Shown piece after piece: positions 16,074 to 24,296 of a stretch of 64,000 nt of DNA. Position 1 is the first letter of the stretch. The number at the start of each line of letters is the position of its first letter. The DNA lies in contig NZ_JAAXLS010000001.1 of NCBI RefSeq assembly GCF_012328925.1, positions 372,001-436,000 on the forward strand. Direction: 5' to 3'. The stretch comes from Amycolatopsis acididurans (GTDB taxonomy: Bacteria > Actinomycetota > Actinomycetes > Mycobacteriales > Pseudonocardiaceae). The translations under genes and the position numbers were made by a program. The notes under the pieces are model-generated. The model had not been told where the DNA came from and did no database searches. It saw only the letters and a list, made by a program, of their open reading frames with translations.

Positions 16074-17077
16074 GCGCTCACCTCCGAGTAGATGTCGGTG
16101 TAGGCCGCCTCGGGCGGCGGGAACGGCGACCGGCGGGCGAACTCGACCGCGGCGTCCACTTCGGACTGGACCTCGTCGCGGAGTGCCTGAAGCCGGGCCT
16201 CGGTCGCGACCTTCCAGTCCAGCAGCCGCCGGTGGAACAGCGTGATCGGGTCGACGGTGTCGAACCAGCTCTCGACCACCTTCTGGTCGCGGTAGGGCTG
16301 CGGCACGACGAGCCCGTACGCGTGCTCGTGGAAGCGATACGTCTTCGCCTCCACCAGGCTCGGCCCGTCCCCGGCACGCGCGCGCCGCACGGCGTCCCGC
16401 GTCGCGCGGTAGACCGCCAGCACGTCCTGTCCGTCCACAACGGTGCCCGGCATGGAGTATCCCGCCGCGCGGATCGCGACGTCGGGCACCGACAGGGATT
16501 CGCTCGCCTCGACGCTGACCGCGTAACCGTTGTTCTCGCAGAAGTAGATGACCGGCAGCTTCCAGATCGAGGCGATGTTCATCGACTCGTGCAGCACGCC
16601 CTCGCTCGCCGCGCCGTCGCCGAAGAAGCACAGCGCCACCTGGCCGGACCCGCGCACCTGCGCGGCGAGGCCGGCCCCGGTCGCGACGGGGATCGCGGAG
16701 CCGACGATGCCGGACTCGCCGAGGCTGCCCACGGAGAAGTCGGCGAGGTGCATGCTGCCGCCCTTGCCGCCGCAGACACCCGTTTCCTTGCCCAGCAGCT
16801 CGGCCATCAGCGCGCCGAGACCGGCGCCCTTGGCGATGGGATGGCCGTGCGAGCGATGGTTGCCGGTCATGTAGTCCGACGTCTCGGTCGCGACGCACGC
16901 GCCGACGACCGCCGCCTCCTGCCCGATCGACAAATGCACCATCGCGGGCAGTTCCCCGGCGTGGAACAGCGCGATGGTGGCTTCCTCGAACAGGCGGACG
17001 CGCAGCATCCGGCGCATCATCTCGATCGCGAGCTCGTGGCCCGCGTCGTCGGCGAACTCTTCGGGTGGAGCGGTCAT
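16070..17077 (-). CDS. 2-oxoacid/acetoin dehydrogenase E1 component, alpha subunit
   Basis: 335 residues. The thiamine-diphosphate motif starts G-D-G-A-A-S-E-G and ends E-N-N. The loop H-R-S-H-G-H and the G-G-K-G-G-S-M-H segment are typical of pyruvate/acetoin-type enzymes. It is the first gene of the three-gene minus-strand unit and divergent from ribBA; the intergenic region holds two copies of the 18-bp palindrome. The free lipoyl partner and the absence of E2 and E3 genes are unusual for such complexes. Confidence 0.9.
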   Translation of the reverse strand: MTAPPEEFADDAGHELAIEMMRRMLRVRLFEEATIALFHAGELPAMVHLSIGQEAAVVGACVATETSDYMTGNHRSHGHPIAKGAGLGALMAELLGKETGVCGGKGGSMHLADFSVGSLGESGIVGSAIPVATGAGLAAQVRGSGQVALCFFGDGAASEGVLHESMNIASIWKLPVIYFCENNGYAVSVEASESLSVPDVAIRAAGYSMPGTVVDGQDVLAVYRATRDAVRRARAGDGPSLVEAKTYRFHEHAYGLVVPQPYRDQKVVESWFDTVDPITLFHRRLLDWKVATEARLQALRDEVQSEVDAAVEFARRSPFPPPEAAYTDIYSEVSA

Positions 17078-17153
17078 GAAGGAGCACCCCTGTCGTCACT
17101 GACTGCGAAAAGCGTTGCCCCAATTTAGAGTCCGGCCTCCGCAAAGAGCAATA

Positions 17154-17171
17154 GTCAACGTAAACGTTGAC
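17154..17171. promoter_or_regulatory. Shared palindrome (putative TetR operator), site A
   Basis: GTCAACG-TAAA-CGTTGAC, perfect 7-base arms. It overlaps the -35 box of the predicted ribBA promoter and lies 77 bp before the E1-alpha start. The same pattern recurs at 17200, 29670 and 40234. Confidence 0.75.
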
Positions 17172-17195
17172 GTAGGAATTTCGAGGGGCTAACGT
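17167..17195 (+). promoter_or_regulatory. Predicted sigma70-type promoter for the ribBA operon
   Basis: TTGACG at 17167-17172, a 17-base spacer, and TAACGT at 17190-17195. The start would be near 17202. The -35 box lies in palindrome A and the start lies in palindrome B. Confidence 0.55.
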
Positions 17196-17199
17196 CATC

Positions 17200-17217
17200 G
17201 TCAACACAAGCGATGAC
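17200..17217. promoter_or_regulatory. Shared palindrome (putative TetR operator), site B
   Basis: GTCAACA-CAAG-CGATGAC, 12 of 14 arm bases match site A. It covers the predicted ribBA transcription start. The same bases also form a wider 8-base inverted repeat, CGTCATCG/CGATGACG, at 17193-17218. Confidence 0.6.
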
Positions 17218-17233
17218 GCAAGGAGCGGCGCGA

Positions 17234-18439
17234 ATGGTAGGCAAGCTGCACGACGCGCTCGACGCCGTGGCTCGTGGTGAGTTCGTCGTCGTGACGGACG
17301 CGGCGGATCGCGAGAACGAGGCGGACCTCGTGCTTCCCGCCGCGGACATGACGCCGGAGAAGATGGCGTTCCTGCTGCGGCACTGCTCGGGAATCGTCTG
17401 CGTGCCCATGCCCGCGGACCGTGCCGACGCGCTGGGGCTGCCGCTGATGGTCACGGACAACACCGAACGCCACGGCACCGCGTTCACCGTCACCGTGGAC
17501 GCGCTCGACCGCACGACGACCGGGATCTCGGCGGCCGACCGTTCGGTGACGGCCCGCCTGCTGGCGGATCCGGCCGCCCGGCCGGAGGACTTCTCCCGGC
17601 CAGGGCACATGTTCCCGCTGCGGGCGCACCCGGACGGCGTGCTGGGCCGGCCGGGACACACCGAGGCCTCGGTCGATCTGGGCAGGCTCGCCGGGATCGA
17701 CCCGGTGATGGTGATCTGCGAACTGACCCGGCCGGACGGCGAGATGGCCAGGGGTGAGGACGTGCTGCGGTTCGCGCGGCGCTACGACCTCCCGGTCGTC
17801 GGCATCAAGGACGTGATCGAGGCGCGGCGGGACACGCCGGACGCGCCCGCGGTTCCGCTGCCGACGCCCTACGGCGAGTTCACCGCGCGGCTGGTGGCCG
17901 ACGAAGGGGAGCACCTCGTGCTCTCGCTGGGCGATCTCGACGGCGACGAACCCGTCCTGACCAGGGTGCACTCGGAGTGCGCGACCGGTGACCTGTTCGG
18001 ATCGTTGCGCTGCGACTGCGGTGGGCAACTGCGCGCGGGGCTGACGGCGATCGCCGAGGCCGGGCGCGGCGTGCTGATCTACGAGCGCGGGCACGAGGGA
18101 CGCGGCATCGGGCTAGCCGACAAGTTCCGGGCCTACGCGCTGCAGGACCGGGGTGCGGACACGGTCGACGCGAACCTGCGCCTCGGCCATCCGGCGGACG
18201 CGCGGGACTTCGCGCCCGCCGCGCGGGTGCTGTCGCGGCTCGGGCTGCGCGAGGTCACCCTGCTGACCAACAACCCGGAGAAGGTCGAGGCGCTGCGGGA
18301 AGCCGGTTTGCGGGTGACCGCGCGGCCGCTGCGCACGGCACCCGCGCCGCAGAACGTCCGCTACCTGCGCACGAAACAGACCCGGCTCGGCCACGACCTG
18401 GCCCTGACCGGCACCGAGGACGGGCGGGAGGCATGGTGA
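17234..18439 (+). CDS. ribBA: Bifunctional RibBA (DHBP synthase/GTP cyclohydrolase II)
   Basis: 401 residues from the ATG at 17234, which has AAGGAG eight bases upstream; the ATG at 17213 lacks a ribosome site and lies in an operator. N-terminal half: 3,4-dihydroxy-2-butanone-4-phosphate synthase with D-R-E-N-E-A-D at 25-31 and R-P-G-H-M-F-P-L. C-terminal half: GTP cyclohydrolase II with zinc cysteines 249, 260 and 262 and the G-H-E-G-R-G-I-G-L loop. Together they make the two precursors of riboflavin. No other rib gene is nearby and FMN-using monooxygenases follow, so it is probably a pathway-dedicated copy that raises flavin supply (inference). Confidence 0.95.
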   Translation: MVGKLHDALDAVARGEFVVVTDAADRENEADLVLPAADMTPEKMAFLLRHCSGIVCVPMPADRADALGLPLMVTDNTERHGTAFTVTVDALDRTTTGISAADRSVTARLLADPAARPEDFSRPGHMFPLRAHPDGVLGRPGHTEASVDLGRLAGIDPVMVICELTRPDGEMARGEDVLRFARRYDLPVVGIKDVIEARRDTPDAPAVPLPTPYGEFTARLVADEGEHLVLSLGDLDGDEPVLTRVHSECATGDLFGSLRCDCGGQLRAGLTAIAEAGRGVLIYERGHEGRGIGLADKFRAYALQDRGADTVDANLRLGHPADARDFAPAARVLSRLGLREVTLLTNNPEKVEALREAGLRVTARPLRTAPAPQNVRYLRTKQTRLGHDLALTGTEDGREAW

Positions 18440-18933
18440 CCGGAACGAAAGAGGTGACCCCGGAGAAGTTCCGGGACGTCCTGCGGCACGTGCCCACCGG
18501 GGTCACGGTCGTGTCGGCACTGGCGCCGGACGGTCCGGTCGGGCTGGCCGTCGGATCGTTCGTCTCGGTCTCGCTCGAACCACCGCTGGTCGGCTTCTTC
18601 GTCGCCAAAACGTCCACCACCTGGCCGAGAATCGAGCCACTGGGCCGGTTCTGCGTCAACGTACTCGGCGAGGACGGCGAGGCCGTCTCCCGCGCGTTCG
18701 CGGTCTCCGGCGGCGACAAGTTCGCCGGCCTGGACTGGCGGCACTCGCCGATGGGCTCACCGGTGCTCGACGGCGCGCTCGCGTGGTTCGACTGCACCGC
18801 CCACCAAGTCAGCGAAGCCGGCGACCACGTGTTCGTCCTCGCCGACGTCCACGATCTGTCGGTACGCCCCGCCGGGCGGCCGCTCGTCTTCTGCCACGGC
18901 ACCTATCAGCGACTCGTCACACGAAAGGCCTGA
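18433..18933 (+). CDS. NAD(P)H:flavin reductase (HpaC-like)
   Basis: 166 residues of the split-barrel flavin reductase family: V-P-T-G-V-T-V-V-S-A near 20, S-F-V-S-V-S-L-E-P-P-L near 42, and G-D-H-V-F near 134. Such proteins reduce free FMN or FAD and hand it to a partner oxygenase. The start lies seven bases inside the ribBA gene, and a luciferase-like monooxygenase follows six bases after its stop. The order precursor synthesis, reductase, monooxygenase points to a two-component FMN system. Confidence 0.92.
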   Translation: MVTGTKEVTPEKFRDVLRHVPTGVTVVSALAPDGPVGLAVGSFVSVSLEPPLVGFFVAKTSTTWPRIEPLGRFCVNVLGEDGEAVSRAFAVSGGDKFAGLDWRHSPMGSPVLDGALAWFDCTAHQVSEAGDHVFVLADVHDLSVRPAGRPLVFCHGTYQRLVTRKA

Positions 18934-18939
18934 ACCTCG

Positions 18940-20040
18940 ATGCGCGTCGGATACACGACCATTTTCCAGGGCGGCGGGGACGCACGCGACGACCAGCGCG
19001 TCTACGCGGACGAGCTGCGCCTGTGCGAACTCGCCGAACCGCTCGGTTTCGAGATGCTCTGGGGCGTGGAGCACCACTTCACGTCCTACACGATGTGCCC
19101 GGACCCGGTGCAGTTCCTGTCCTACATGGCCGGGCGCACCAAGAACATCCTGCTCGGTTCCGGCGCGGTGATCCTGCCCTGGCACGATCCCGTGCGCGTC
19201 GCCGAAAAGGTCACGATGCTCGATTTGATGTCGGGCGGCCGGTTCATCTTCGGCATGGGCCGCGGCCTCGGGCGCATCGAGTTCGAAGGCCTGCGCATCC
19301 CGATGGACGAATCGCGTGAACGGTTCGTCGAATCGGCCGAAATCGTGTTGCGGGCACTGGAAACCGGGGTGATCGAGGCCGACGGCAAGTACTACCGGAT
19401 CCCGCGCCGCGATCTGCGTCCCCGGCCGGTGAAGTCCTTCCGCGACCGGCTCTACGCCGCGGCGGTCTCGCCCGAGTCGGTGCGCATCATGGCCGACGTC
19501 GGCGCCGGCATCCTCATCAACCCCCAGAAGGACTGGGAGGAGGTTTCGGCGGACATGCGCAAGTACCGCGAGCAGTTCCGCGAGCTCAAGGGCGCCGAGG
19601 CGCCCGCGCCGATGGTCACCGGCTGGGTGTGCTGCGACAAGGACCCGGTCAAGGCGCGCGACATGGCGCAGGAATACATCGGCGGCTACTACGAATCCGT
19701 GATGTCGCACTACGAACTGGGCGGCAGGCACTTCGAGAGCACGCACGGCTACGAGTACTACAAGCGGCTGGCGTCGTTCATCCAGAACAAGGGCTCCGAG
19801 CGGGTCGTCGACAACTTCATCGAACTGCAGATCTACGGCACGCCCGAGCAGTGCTACGAAAGGATCGTCGACATCCGGTCCAAAGTGGGCAATGACGGCT
19901 TCAACGCGGTGTGCTCGTTCTCCGGCATGAGCTACGAGACGGCCGAGGCCAACATGCGCCTGTTCGCGAGCGAGGTCATGCCGCGCGTGAAGGAACTGCC
20001 CCCGGTGGACTTCGCCGAACTCGAGGTGGCGGCGTCATGA
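18940..20040 (+). CDS. Luciferase-like (LLM) flavin-dependent monooxygenase 1
   Basis: 366 residues, TIM-barrel bacterial-luciferase superfamily. Diagnostic parts: L-G-F-E-M-L-W-G-V-E-H-H near residues 34-45, the I-L-P-W-H-D-P-V-R-V-A-E turn, and M-S-G-G-R-F-I-F-G-M-G-R-G. It would use reduced FMN (or F420) and oxygen, probably from the flavin reductase encoded just before it. Type II Baeyer-Villiger monooxygenases belong to this superfamily, and the next gene encodes a lactonase. The start codon is clear but the ribosome site is weak. Confidence 0.88.
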   Translation: MRVGYTTIFQGGGDARDDQRVYADELRLCELAEPLGFEMLWGVEHHFTSYTMCPDPVQFLSYMAGRTKNILLGSGAVILPWHDPVRVAEKVTMLDLMSGGRFIFGMGRGLGRIEFEGLRIPMDESRERFVESAEIVLRALETGVIEADGKYYRIPRRDLRPRPVKSFRDRLYAAAVSPESVRIMADVGAGILINPQKDWEEVSADMRKYREQFRELKGAEAPAPMVTGWVCCDKDPVKARDMAQEYIGGYYESVMSHYELGGRHFESTHGYEYYKRLASFIQNKGSERVVDNFIELQIYGTPEQCYERIVDIRSKVGNDGFNAVCSFSGMSYETAEANMRLFASEVMPRVKELPPVDFAELEVAAS

Positions 20041-20924
20041 CGGCGGCACCGGCCCTCGTCGCGACCGGGCTGCGGTTCCCGGAGGGGCCGAGCTATCTCG
20101 GCGAGGGTGCCGTCGCGGTGGTCGAGATGAAGGGCGAGGCACTCAGCCGCGTGGCACCGGACGGCACGGTCACGCCGCTCGGAGACTGTGGCGGTGCGCC
20201 CAACGGCAGGGTGCTCGGCGCGGGCGGTGAGCTCTACGTCGCCAACAACGGCGGGCTGTCCATCGAGGGCAGGGGGTACTGGCACGCGCCGAGGCAGTTC
20301 GACGGCCACGTGCAGCGTGTCGACGCCGACGGCACGGTCACCGCGGTCGGTGGCACGCTGCCCGGTCCCGCGCCGCACCGGCCCAACGATCTGTGCTTCG
20401 GCCCCGACGGCACGCTCTACGTGACCGACAGCGGCAACTGGGAGGACATGCGCAACATCCGGCCCGGCACCGTCGTCGCGATCGGGCCGGACGGAACGCA
20501 ACTCGGATCCGCCGAGGTACCCGCGATGCCCAACGGTGTCGCGTTCGGACCGGACGGAAGGCTCTACCTGGCCCAGTCGCTGACCCGCAAGGTACTGGCC
20601 TTCGACGTCACGGGCGGAGACTTCGGCGATCCCGAGACCGTGCTCACACTGCCCACCGGATCGCCGGACGGCATCTGCTTCGACGGCGACGGCACGCTCT
20701 ACGTGTGCGGCAGCGTCGGCAACGCGATCTTCGTCTACTCCGGCGCCGAGCTGAAGGAAACCATCGAAACCGGGGCGGGCACGCAGCCCACGAACTGCTG
20801 TACCGGCGACGACGGCCGGCTGTACGTGACTTTCTCGCTCACCGGGCAGCTCGTCGCCTTCGACCTCGGCCTCACCCCACTCGAACCGCACACCGGAACC
20901 ATCACCGCACGGGAGGACTCGTGA
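20037..20924 (+). CDS. SMP-30/gluconolactonase-family lactonase
   Basis: 295 residues, six-bladed propeller. Repeated G-P-D-G-x-L-Y blade motifs are visible, the N-terminal F-P-E-G-P motif carries the metal-binding Glu, and H-R-P-N-D-L and S-P-D-G-I supply the Asn/Asp metal ligands. The family hydrolyses lactones with a divalent metal. ATG overlaps the first monooxygenase by four bases, and its stop overlaps the second monooxygenase start as GTGA. Its place between two oxygenases suggests it opens a lactone made by Baeyer-Villiger oxidation (inference). Confidence 0.9.
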   Translation: MTAAPALVATGLRFPEGPSYLGEGAVAVVEMKGEALSRVAPDGTVTPLGDCGGAPNGRVLGAGGELYVANNGGLSIEGRGYWHAPRQFDGHVQRVDADGTVTAVGGTLPGPAPHRPNDLCFGPDGTLYVTDSGNWEDMRNIRPGTVVAIGPDGTQLGSAEVPAMPNGVAFGPDGRLYLAQSLTRKVLAFDVTGGDFGDPETVLTLPTGSPDGICFDGDGTLYVCGSVGNAIFVYSGAELKETIETGAGTQPTNCCTGDDGRLYVTFSLTGQLVAFDLGLTPLEPHTGTITAREDS

Positions 20925-22006
20925 AACTCGCCCTCATCTACGAGTTGCCCGTACCGCGGCCCTGGGGCCCGGACAGCGCGCACACGGCGTTCGAGAACGC
21001 GCTGACGCAGATCGAGCTGGCCGACCGGCTCGGTTTCCACAGTGTCTGGACGGTGGAACACCACTTCCTCGACGAGTACTCGTTCTCCTCCGCGCCGGGC
21101 GTGTTCTACGGCGCCGTCGCGGCCAGGACGCAGAACATCCGCATCGGGCACGGCGTGCGGCTGCTGCCGTTCCCCTACAACCATCCGGTGCGCGCCGCCG
21201 AGGCCGCCGCGACCGTGGACGTGCTGTCGAAGGGCCGCCTGGAGTTCGGCACCGGGCGTTCGGGCACCCGCATCGAGATCGAGGGCTTCGGCATCAGCCC
21301 TCCCGAGACGCGCCCGATGTGGGAGGAGGCGCTCGACGTCATCGTCGGCTGCTGGACCGAGGACGAGTTCAGCTGGGACGGCAAGTACTTCAAGCTGCCG
21401 CCGCGCGGTGTGGTGCCCAAGCCCTACCAGCAGCCGCATCCGCCGATCTGGGGCGCGACCTCCAGTGCGGAAAGCCACGAGATCGTGGGGCGCAAGGGGA
21501 TCGGGCTGCTGTCGTTCTCGGTGGCGATCCCGCCGGAGGCGCTGACCAAGCGGATCAGCCGCTACCGTGAGGGCCTGGAGCAGGTCAAGCCGGTCGGCAA
21601 GTTCGTCAACGACCGGGTCGCGACCTTCGCCCAGGCACACTGCGCCGAGACCACCGCCGAGGCGCACGCGGATGCCAAGGAGGCGTTCCCGTGGTACATC
21701 CAGTCCTCGCTGAAGACGATCGCCGAACTCGGTGCCTGGCAGGAGGGCACGAACCTGGGCAGCTACGAGTACGCCCGCAAGCTGCTCGGCGGCATGCAGC
21801 TGACCGATCTGACGTTCGACTACCTGGTACAGAACGAAACCGTGCTCTGCGGTGACCCCGACCATTTCCTGTCGATGTGCCGGCGCTACGAGGCCGTGGG
21901 CGTCGACGTTCTGCTCCTTCTCGTGCAGTCCTACAACATTCCCCACGAGAAGGTCATGCGCTCGATCGAGCTGATCGGCACCGAGGTTCTGCCTAAGCTG
22001 TCGTGA
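20921..22006 (+). CDS. Luciferase-like (LLM) flavin-dependent monooxygenase 2
   Basis: 361 residues from GTG with GGGAGG in front. Same fold as the first copy (L-G-F-H-S-V-W-T-V-E-H-H; L-P-F-P-Y-N-H-P-V-R; G-R-L-E-F-G-T-G-R-S), but the two are clearly diverged rather than a recent duplication. The pair could act on two oxygenation steps or form a mixed enzyme, as LuxA/LuxB do. Start and stop-codon coupling place it in the ribBA operon. Confidence 0.88.
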   Translation: MKLALIYELPVPRPWGPDSAHTAFENALTQIELADRLGFHSVWTVEHHFLDEYSFSSAPGVFYGAVAARTQNIRIGHGVRLLPFPYNHPVRAAEAAATVDVLSKGRLEFGTGRSGTRIEIEGFGISPPETRPMWEEALDVIVGCWTEDEFSWDGKYFKLPPRGVVPKPYQQPHPPIWGATSSAESHEIVGRKGIGLLSFSVAIPPEALTKRISRYREGLEQVKPVGKFVNDRVATFAQAHCAETTAEAHADAKEAFPWYIQSSLKTIAELGAWQEGTNLGSYEYARKLLGGMQLTDLTFDYLVQNETVLCGDPDHFLSMCRRYEAVGVDVLLLLVQSYNIPHEKVMRSIELIGTEVLPKLS

Positions 22007-22031
22007 CCCATTGCTGCACATAGGAGTGCGC

Positions 22032-23564
22032 GTGACCGTCCAGCCGAACTCCCGTATCGCGGACTGGATCCGCATCAACGCGGGCACCGTTCCCCACCGG
22101 GCCTGCTTCGTCACCGACACCACCAGCTACACGTTCCGCGAGGTCAACAGCCGGGTGAACCGGATCGCGTGCGCGTTGCGCCGGATGGGCGTCGGCAAGG
22201 GCGACCGGGTGGCGCTGTTCGCCACCGACTCGCCGCAGTACGTCGAAACCCTGCTGGCCTGCATGAAACTCGGCGCGGTGTACGTGCCGCTGAACTTCCG
22301 GCTCGCGCTGCCGGAGTTGCAGATGCTGCTGCGCACGGCCGAGGCGAAGGTGCTGTTCTTCAGTGACCGCTACGCCGGGATGGTGCGGGCGCTGGACGTG
22401 CCCGGCCTGAAGGCCGTGATCAGCTACGACTCCACGGCCGGCGACGAGTCCTACGAGCGGCTCGTCGCCGAAGGCGAGGACGAGGAGATCGACACCCCGG
22501 TCGCCGACGACGAACTGGTGTGCCTGGCCTTCACCAGCGGCACCACGGCGCTGCCGAAGGGGGTCATGCACTCGCAGCGGATGGCCAAGCACATGGTCAT
22601 GCAGTGCATCGTGGAACGGCGCATGACCAATCTGTCGTTTCACTACTCGGCGGCGCCGCTGTTCCACGTCGGCGGGATGCTCTACACGCTCGCCGGTGTC
22701 GCACGTGGACACACCTCGCTCGTACTGCCCGCGTTCGACGCGCCGACCGTGGCGCAGTGGATGGCCCGTGGCGGGCTGGACGGCGTGTTCCTGGTGCCCA
22801 CGATGATCGACACACTGCTGCACGAACCGGCCGTGCTCGAGGGCGACTTCTCCAAGCTCGGGTCGATCGGATACGGCGCCGCGCCCATGTCGCCGTCGCT
22901 GCTGCGGCGGGCGATGGACCGGTTCCACTGCGATTTCATGAACATGTTCGGCGCGGGCACCGAGGCGGGCCTGCAGACCGTGCTCACCCCGGAGGATCAC
23001 CGCCGGGCGCTGGCCGGCGACGAGCATCTGCTCGGCTCCATCGGTAAGGCGGGCATGGGCGTGGTGCTGCGGCTGTGCGACGACGACCTCAACGACGTGC
23101 CCGACGGCGAGGTCGGCGAGATCGTCACCCGCGCCGACGCGGTGATGTCGGGATACCTCGACCAGCCGGAGGAGACCGCGAAGGTGCTCGTGGACGGCTG
23201 GTTCCGCGGCGGTGACCTCGCGTGGCGGGACAAGGAGGGCTACCTCTACCTCAACGGCCGCAAGAAGGACATGATCATCCGTGGCGGCGAGAACATCTAC
23301 CCGGTCGAGATCGAGGACGTGCTCGGCCGGTATCCCGGGGTGCGCGAGGTGGCCGTGGTCGGCGTGGCCGACGAGCACTGGGGCGAGATCGTGCGGGCGC
23401 ACGTCGTCATGGAGGACGGCACGCGGCTGGACGTGGACGCGGTGCGCGCGCACTGCCGCACCCATCTCGCGGGGTACAAGGTGCCCGCCCTGTTCGTGGT
23501 CGAAACCGGCCTGCCGCGCAACGCCAGCGGGAAGGTCCTCAAACGCGAACTGCGCGCGGTCTAA
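22032..23564 (+). CDS. Acyl-CoA synthetase (AMP-forming, FadD-like)
   Basis: 510 residues from GTG at 22032 with AGGAG five bases before; a TTG at 22011 was rejected. The ATP loop F-T-S-G-T-T-A-L-P-K-G lies near residue 167. The G-W-F-R-G-G-D-L-A hinge, G-R-K-K-D-M-I-I-R-G-G-E-N-I-Y-P and the catalytic lysine in N-A-S-G-K-V-L-K are intact. It forms an acyl-CoA from acid, ATP and CoA. In this operon it would activate the hydroxy or oxo acid released by the lactonase (inference). Chain-length preference is unknown. Confidence 0.93.
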   Translation: MTVQPNSRIADWIRINAGTVPHRACFVTDTTSYTFREVNSRVNRIACALRRMGVGKGDRVALFATDSPQYVETLLACMKLGAVYVPLNFRLALPELQMLLRTAEAKVLFFSDRYAGMVRALDVPGLKAVISYDSTAGDESYERLVAEGEDEEIDTPVADDELVCLAFTSGTTALPKGVMHSQRMAKHMVMQCIVERRMTNLSFHYSAAPLFHVGGMLYTLAGVARGHTSLVLPAFDAPTVAQWMARGGLDGVFLVPTMIDTLLHEPAVLEGDFSKLGSIGYGAAPMSPSLLRRAMDRFHCDFMNMFGAGTEAGLQTVLTPEDHRRALAGDEHLLGSIGKAGMGVVLRLCDDDLNDVPDGEVGEIVTRADAVMSGYLDQPEETAKVLVDGWFRGGDLAWRDKEGYLYLNGRKKDMIIRGGENIYPVEIEDVLGRYPGVREVAVVGVADEHWGEIVRAHVVMEDGTRLDVDAVRAHCRTHLAGYKVPALFVVETGLPRNASGKVLKRELRAV

Positions 23565-23608
23565 GGTGGGACCGTTGAAACACCGATGGCGAGGGGGTTC
23601 GATCGCTA

Positions 23609-24283
23609 GTGGCCGCGCCACGTCGACGCCGTACCGCGGCGGCAGAACCGGCGAGCGACATCGCCCGGCGGCGGATGGAACGCCGCCAGGCCAGTGGCCG
23701 GCGCTCGGACGCCCGCTGGGCGGAGATCCTCGCCGGGGCCGGCCGGGTGTTCGCGCGGCTCGGCTACGGGCAGTCGACTTTGGAGGATGTGGCCGGCGAG
23801 GTCGGCATCAGCAGGGCGACCCTCTACTACTACGTCGGCACCAAGGAGGAACTGCTGGTCGGGTTGCTGCACGACCCGATCCAGCTGATGCGCACCCGGC
23901 TGGACGAGGTCGCGGCGCTGCCCATGACGGCCCCGGAACGGCTCGAGGCCGCGCTGCGCGAGTACGTCCGCACGATGTCCGAACTGCCCGAGTTGTTCAT
24001 TTTCCTCAGCGAGAACGTGCATCAGGTGATGTCCGGGCCGGAGGCCGACCACATCCGGGAGAACGCCGACAAGTACGGGCGGACGCTGGCCAAGGTCATC
24101 GCCTCCGGGGCGAAGGCCGGGGAGTTCCGCTCCGACATCGACCCCACGACCGCGGTGCTCGGCATCATCGGCATGTTCAACTGGATGCACCGCTGGTACA
24201 ACCCCAAGGGCAAGAAGAGCCTGGCCGACTTCGGCGACGTGTTCATCGAGATGGCGCTCTCGGCGCTGGCACCGAAGAACTGA
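23609..24283 (+). CDS. TetR-family regulator (candidate master regulator of the cluster)
   Basis: 224 residues from GTG. A basic arginine-rich head of ~35 residues precedes the HTH (I-L-A-G-A-G-R-V-F-A-R-L-G-Y to T-L-Y-Y-Y-V-G-T-K-E-E-L). The ligand domain has the layout of actinobacterial lipid and steroid regulators such as KstR2, including an R-W-Y-N-P-K-G stretch near the end. It lies within the ribBA operon, not divergent from anything. It is the best candidate to bind the RTCAACG-N4-CGTTGAY sites; the link is inferred from location only. Confidence 0.92.
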   Translation: MAAPRRRRTAAAEPASDIARRRMERRQASGRRSDARWAEILAGAGRVFARLGYGQSTLEDVAGEVGISRATLYYYVGTKEELLVGLLHDPIQLMRTRLDEVAALPMTAPERLEAALREYVRTMSELPELFIFLSENVHQVMSGPEADHIRENADKYGRTLAKVIASGAKAGEFRSDIDPTTAVLGIIGMFNWMHRWYNPKGKKSLADFGDVFIEMALSALAPKN

Positions 24284-24296
24284 CCCGGAGGCGGCC

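Noticed and set aside
15066..17207. 713-residue frame joining an Arg-rich head to E1-beta
   Set aside because: The upstream part is an out-of-frame reading of E1-alpha; the real E1-beta start is GTG 16073 with GTGA coupling.
17078..17233. FMN riboswitch in front of ribBA
   Set aside because: The leader after the predicted start is only ~30 bases and holds palindromes; none of the conserved FMN-element helices can be read.
22011..22031. TTG start for the acyl-CoA synthetase
   Set aside because: GTG at 22032 has AGGAG at the right distance, whereas the TTG has no ribosome site.
23565..23608. TetR operator in front of the 23609 regulator
   Set aside because: A CGTTGA half site occurs, but no matching left arm; the gene seems to be read from the ribBA promoter instead.
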